This document shows, one piece after another, positions 61,340-64,000 of a stretch of DNA of 64,000 nt; the stretch's first letter is position 1, and every line of letters begins with the position of its first letter. The position numbers and the translations under genes were made by a program. Origin of the DNA: Quercus robur (lineage: Eukaryota > Streptophyta > Magnoliopsida > Fagales > Fagaceae); contig NC_065535.1 in the NCBI RefSeq assembly GCF_932294415.1, forward strand, positions 11,812,282 to 11,876,281. Reading direction: 5' to 3'. Under the pieces are notes generated by a model. That model did no database searches. It worked only from the letters and a program-made list of their open reading frames with translations, and had not been told where the DNA came from.

Positions 61340-64000
61340 ATGAAGTTGAAAATGGTTTCATGGAATGTTAGAGGTTTGAATGACTCCCAGAAACGTTTGG
61401 TAGTGAGAAACTTGTTACGTGAGTGGCAGTGTGATGTTGTATGCCTTCAAGAAACAAAGCTTGCCGGGATAGATAGACAGCTGGTTTGCAGCATATGGGG
61501 TTGTTTGTATGTGGATTGGGTGGCTCTAGATGCTGATCAAATGGCTGGTGGGGTCTTGATTATGTGGGATAAGAGGGTTTTAGAAAAGTTGGAGGTTTTG
61601 GTGGGCTCGCTTTCGGAGTCGGTTCAATGGAAAGGTGTGGAGGACGGTTTTATTTGGGCATGTTCAGGGGTGTATGGCCCGAACGATAACAATTTGAGGG
61701 GTGATTTATGGGATGAGTTGGTTGGTATTCAGCAGTATTGGAATGTTCCTTGGTGTTGTTTTGGGGATTTTAATATTGTTCGTTTTTCTAGTGAACGGAG
61801 GGGTGGGTCTAGGCTTACTCCAGCTATGGAAAAAATTTCTAAATTTATTGAAGATTTAAACTTGATAGATTTGCCGTTGGAGGGAGGGAGTTTTACATGG
61901 TCTAGTGGTACTGACCAGCCATCCATGTCTAGGATTGATAGGGCTCCGGTGTCACAGGACTGGGAGCAACACTTTTTGGATATGATCCAACAGATTCTAC
62001 CACGACCTGTTTCAGATCATTTCCCAATTCTTTTGGAGGCAGGGGGTGTGGCGAGGGGGAAAAGTCTCTTTCGGTTTGAGAATATGTGGTTGAAAACGAA
62101 CGGGTTTGTTGATAGAGTAGATTCATGGTGGAATCGCCATTCTTTTTCGGGTACTCCTAGTTATGTGTTTACTAAAAAATTGAAAGAAGACATTATTCAG
62201 TGGAATCGCCAAGAGTTTGGCAATGTTGGATGCAGGAAGAAAGAATTATTGGGGGCTCTAGAGTTACTAGATGCTAAGGAAGGGGTTCTTGGACTCACTA
62301 AGACGGAGAGAAATAAGAAGATTGAAGTGAGATCGCAAGTAGAGCATCTTCTTTTTGTAGAGGAGATTTCTTAGAGACAAAAATCAAGGATGCTATGCAT
62401 TAAGGAGGGAGATAATAATACTAAGTTCTTCCACAAGATGGTCAATTCTCATATAAGGTATAACCATTTGAGTTTCTTAGAAGTGGATGGGGTGATTTAT
62501 GAGGAAGAAGCAGAAGTGGCTGCTCAAGTAGTTCAATTTTATAAAACTCTATATCAGGAGTCTGAGAAGTGGAGACCTTTTGTGGAAGGACTGGAGTTTG
62601 ATCAAATAGGGGAGTTGGAGAGGGGCTGGTTGGAGAGGAGATTTGAGAAGGACGAGATTCTATCAGTGGTCAAAGATATGGAAGGGGATAAAGCTGCAGG
62701 TTTAGATGACTTTTCTATGGCATTTTTCCATCATTGCTGGAAAGTAGTAGAAAGAGATGTTTTAGCAGTCTTTGAAGAGTTCTATCAACACTGTAATTTT
62801 GAGAAATCTCTTAATGCTACCTTTATAGCTTTGATTCCTAAGAAGAATGATGCCTTCAACATTCGTGATTTCAGACCTATCAGTTTGGTGGGGAGTTTAT
62901 ATAAAATCTTGGCCAAGGTTTTGTCAAATAGATTGAAAGTGGTGTTAGATCAATTGATATCTGAATCTTAGAATGGTTTCGTGGGAGGTAGGCAAATCCT
63001 TGATTCAGTTCTCATTGCCAATGAGTGTCTTGATAGCAAAATGAAGAGTAAGATTCTGGGGGTGATTTGTAAGTTAGATATTGAGAAAGCTTATGACAAT
63101 GTGAATTGGGAGACACTTCTGAAGTTGTTGAAGAAAATGGGTTTTGGGGAGAAATGCGATAGCTGGATTCAAACCTGTATCTCTAAAGTGTAGTTTTCTG
63201 TGTTGGTCAATGGGTCCCCAGCTGACTTCTTCGGTAGCTTTAGAGGTTTGAGACAAGGGGATCCATTGTCTCTCTTATTATTTTTAGTTATGATGGAGGT
63301 GTTTAGTAGGATGGTGAAGAGAATGGAGGGGGCAGGTTTATTTAGTGGCTTTAGGGCGGATGGTAGGACGGGTAGAGGGGAATGTGTTTCACATCTACCA
63401 TTTGTGAATGATATTATCTTGTTTTGTGATGCAAAGGTGGAGCAAGTCCTACATGTTCGACTGCTGCTACTTTGTTTTCAGGTTGTGACTGGTCTGAAGG
63501 TTAACGTAGCTAAAAGTGAAATGGATCCTATAGGGGAGGTAAATAATGTGCATGCTTTCGTAGAGATATTGGGTTGTAGGGTTGGGGCCTTGCCAATGAC
63601 TTATCTTGGTATGCCGTTGGGGGTGTCCCATAAGTCCCCCTCTATTTGGAACCCTATTTTGGAAAAAATTAAATAGAAGCTAGTAGGGTGGAAGAAATTG
63701 TATTTATTGCAAGGTGGTAGGCAGACATTACTTTAAAGCACGCTATCTAGCCTCCCCACTTATTTTTAATCTCTATTCACCATTCCTACATATGTGGCAA
63801 ACAAAATTGAGAAGCTGCAAAGGGACTTCCTGTGAGGAGACCCTAAGACACATTTAGTGGGTTAGGACAAGGTGTGTATGCCTATTGCTAAAGGAGGTTT
63901 AGGTATTAGGAAATTGACGACTTTCAATAAAGCATTACTAGGAAAGTGGCTTTGGCGTTTTGGGATCGAGGAGAATAGGTTTTGGAGGAGGGTGGTAGTT
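61340..64000 (+). pseudogene. LINE-B ORF2: endonuclease and reverse transcriptase, incomplete in window
   Basis: I choose the ATG at 61340 (MKLKMVSWNVRGLN). Endonuclease motifs: SWNVRGLN, CLQETKL, GVYGPN, GDFNIVR, SRIDRAPV, SDHFPILLE. Reverse transcriptase: [62 protein letters not shown]. The catalytic box reads LPFVNDIILF where F/YADD is expected, so both key Asp positions are not kept. In-frame stops occur at about 62372-62374, 62969-62971, 63191-63193 and 63674-63676. It runs out of the window into the zf-RVT region. Confidence 0.9.

Larger units (their letters stand above)
58985..64000 (+). mobile_element. Second L1-type LINE (LINE-B), decayed, cut by the window end
   Basis: Plus-strand LINE with an ORF1 region (from about 59058), a recognisable endonuclease-reverse transcriptase ORF2 (from 61340), and continuation past the end of the window. 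It belongs to a different family from LINE-A, because the ORF1 proteins do not resemble each other. It has several in-frame stops. The 5' end is approximate and the 3' end is not seen. Confidence 0.88.

Overview
The window is AT-rich plant nuclear DNA with no bacterial features. Genes have GT/AG introns, there is an auxin-type SAUR gene, and most of the sequence is plant transposons (Ty3/gypsy-Tat, Mutator-like, L1-type LINEs, tRNA-derived SINEs, MITEs). A woody rosid such as Fagaceae is my guess from the look of the repeats; that is inference only.

Layout. 1-11.8 kb is gene-poor DNA with one clear intact host gene, a SAUR50-type gene at 7028-7345 (-), plus two tandem LINE tail remnants (3.2-4.0 kb) and a SINE (10.6 kb). 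11.79-12.37 kb is an old solo LTR with a 5-bp target duplication. 12.685-22.824 kb is a complete-looking, very young Ty3/gypsy element of the Tat lineage on the minus strand. It carries an extra spliced gene on the opposite strand and is saturated with the hexamer CCGTCA/TGACGG. 23.09-23.74 kb holds two related MITEs. 23.75-28.17 kb has no gene.

28.177-50.330 kb is the main discovery: one giant Mutator-like element (about 22.15 kb) bounded by about 143-bp terminal inverted repeats and a perfect 10-bp target duplication (TCAGTTTCCA). It carries its own MuDR-type transposase (minus strand, from the right end) and a plant-mobile-domain (PMD/MAIN-like) gene (plus strand, from the left end). Between them lie intron-containing fragments of six different host genes, all on the plus strand: mevalonate kinase, Mediator MED8, ubiquitin protease UBP12/13, ARF-GAP AGD5, proteasome ATPase RPT6 and cardiolipin synthase CLS. 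A family of about 22-bp CGAG/CTCG palindromes lies at both ends and in a 1.14-kb internal inverted repeat, placed where the two transcription directions converge. A SINE and a LINE tail have inserted into it.

50.4-51.5 kb is a possible non-autonomous DNA element, followed by a SINE whose tail received a nearly full-length L1-type LINE (51.594-57.460 kb, minus strand, 14-bp target duplication, ORF1 and ORF2 overlapping as ATGA). 57.5-59.0 kb is non-coding with a small hairpin. 59 kb to the window end is a second, more decayed LINE on the plus strand, cut by the window edge.

Apart from the SAUR gene there is no intact host gene. The captured host exons inside the giant MULE are partial copies and should not be annotated as working loci.
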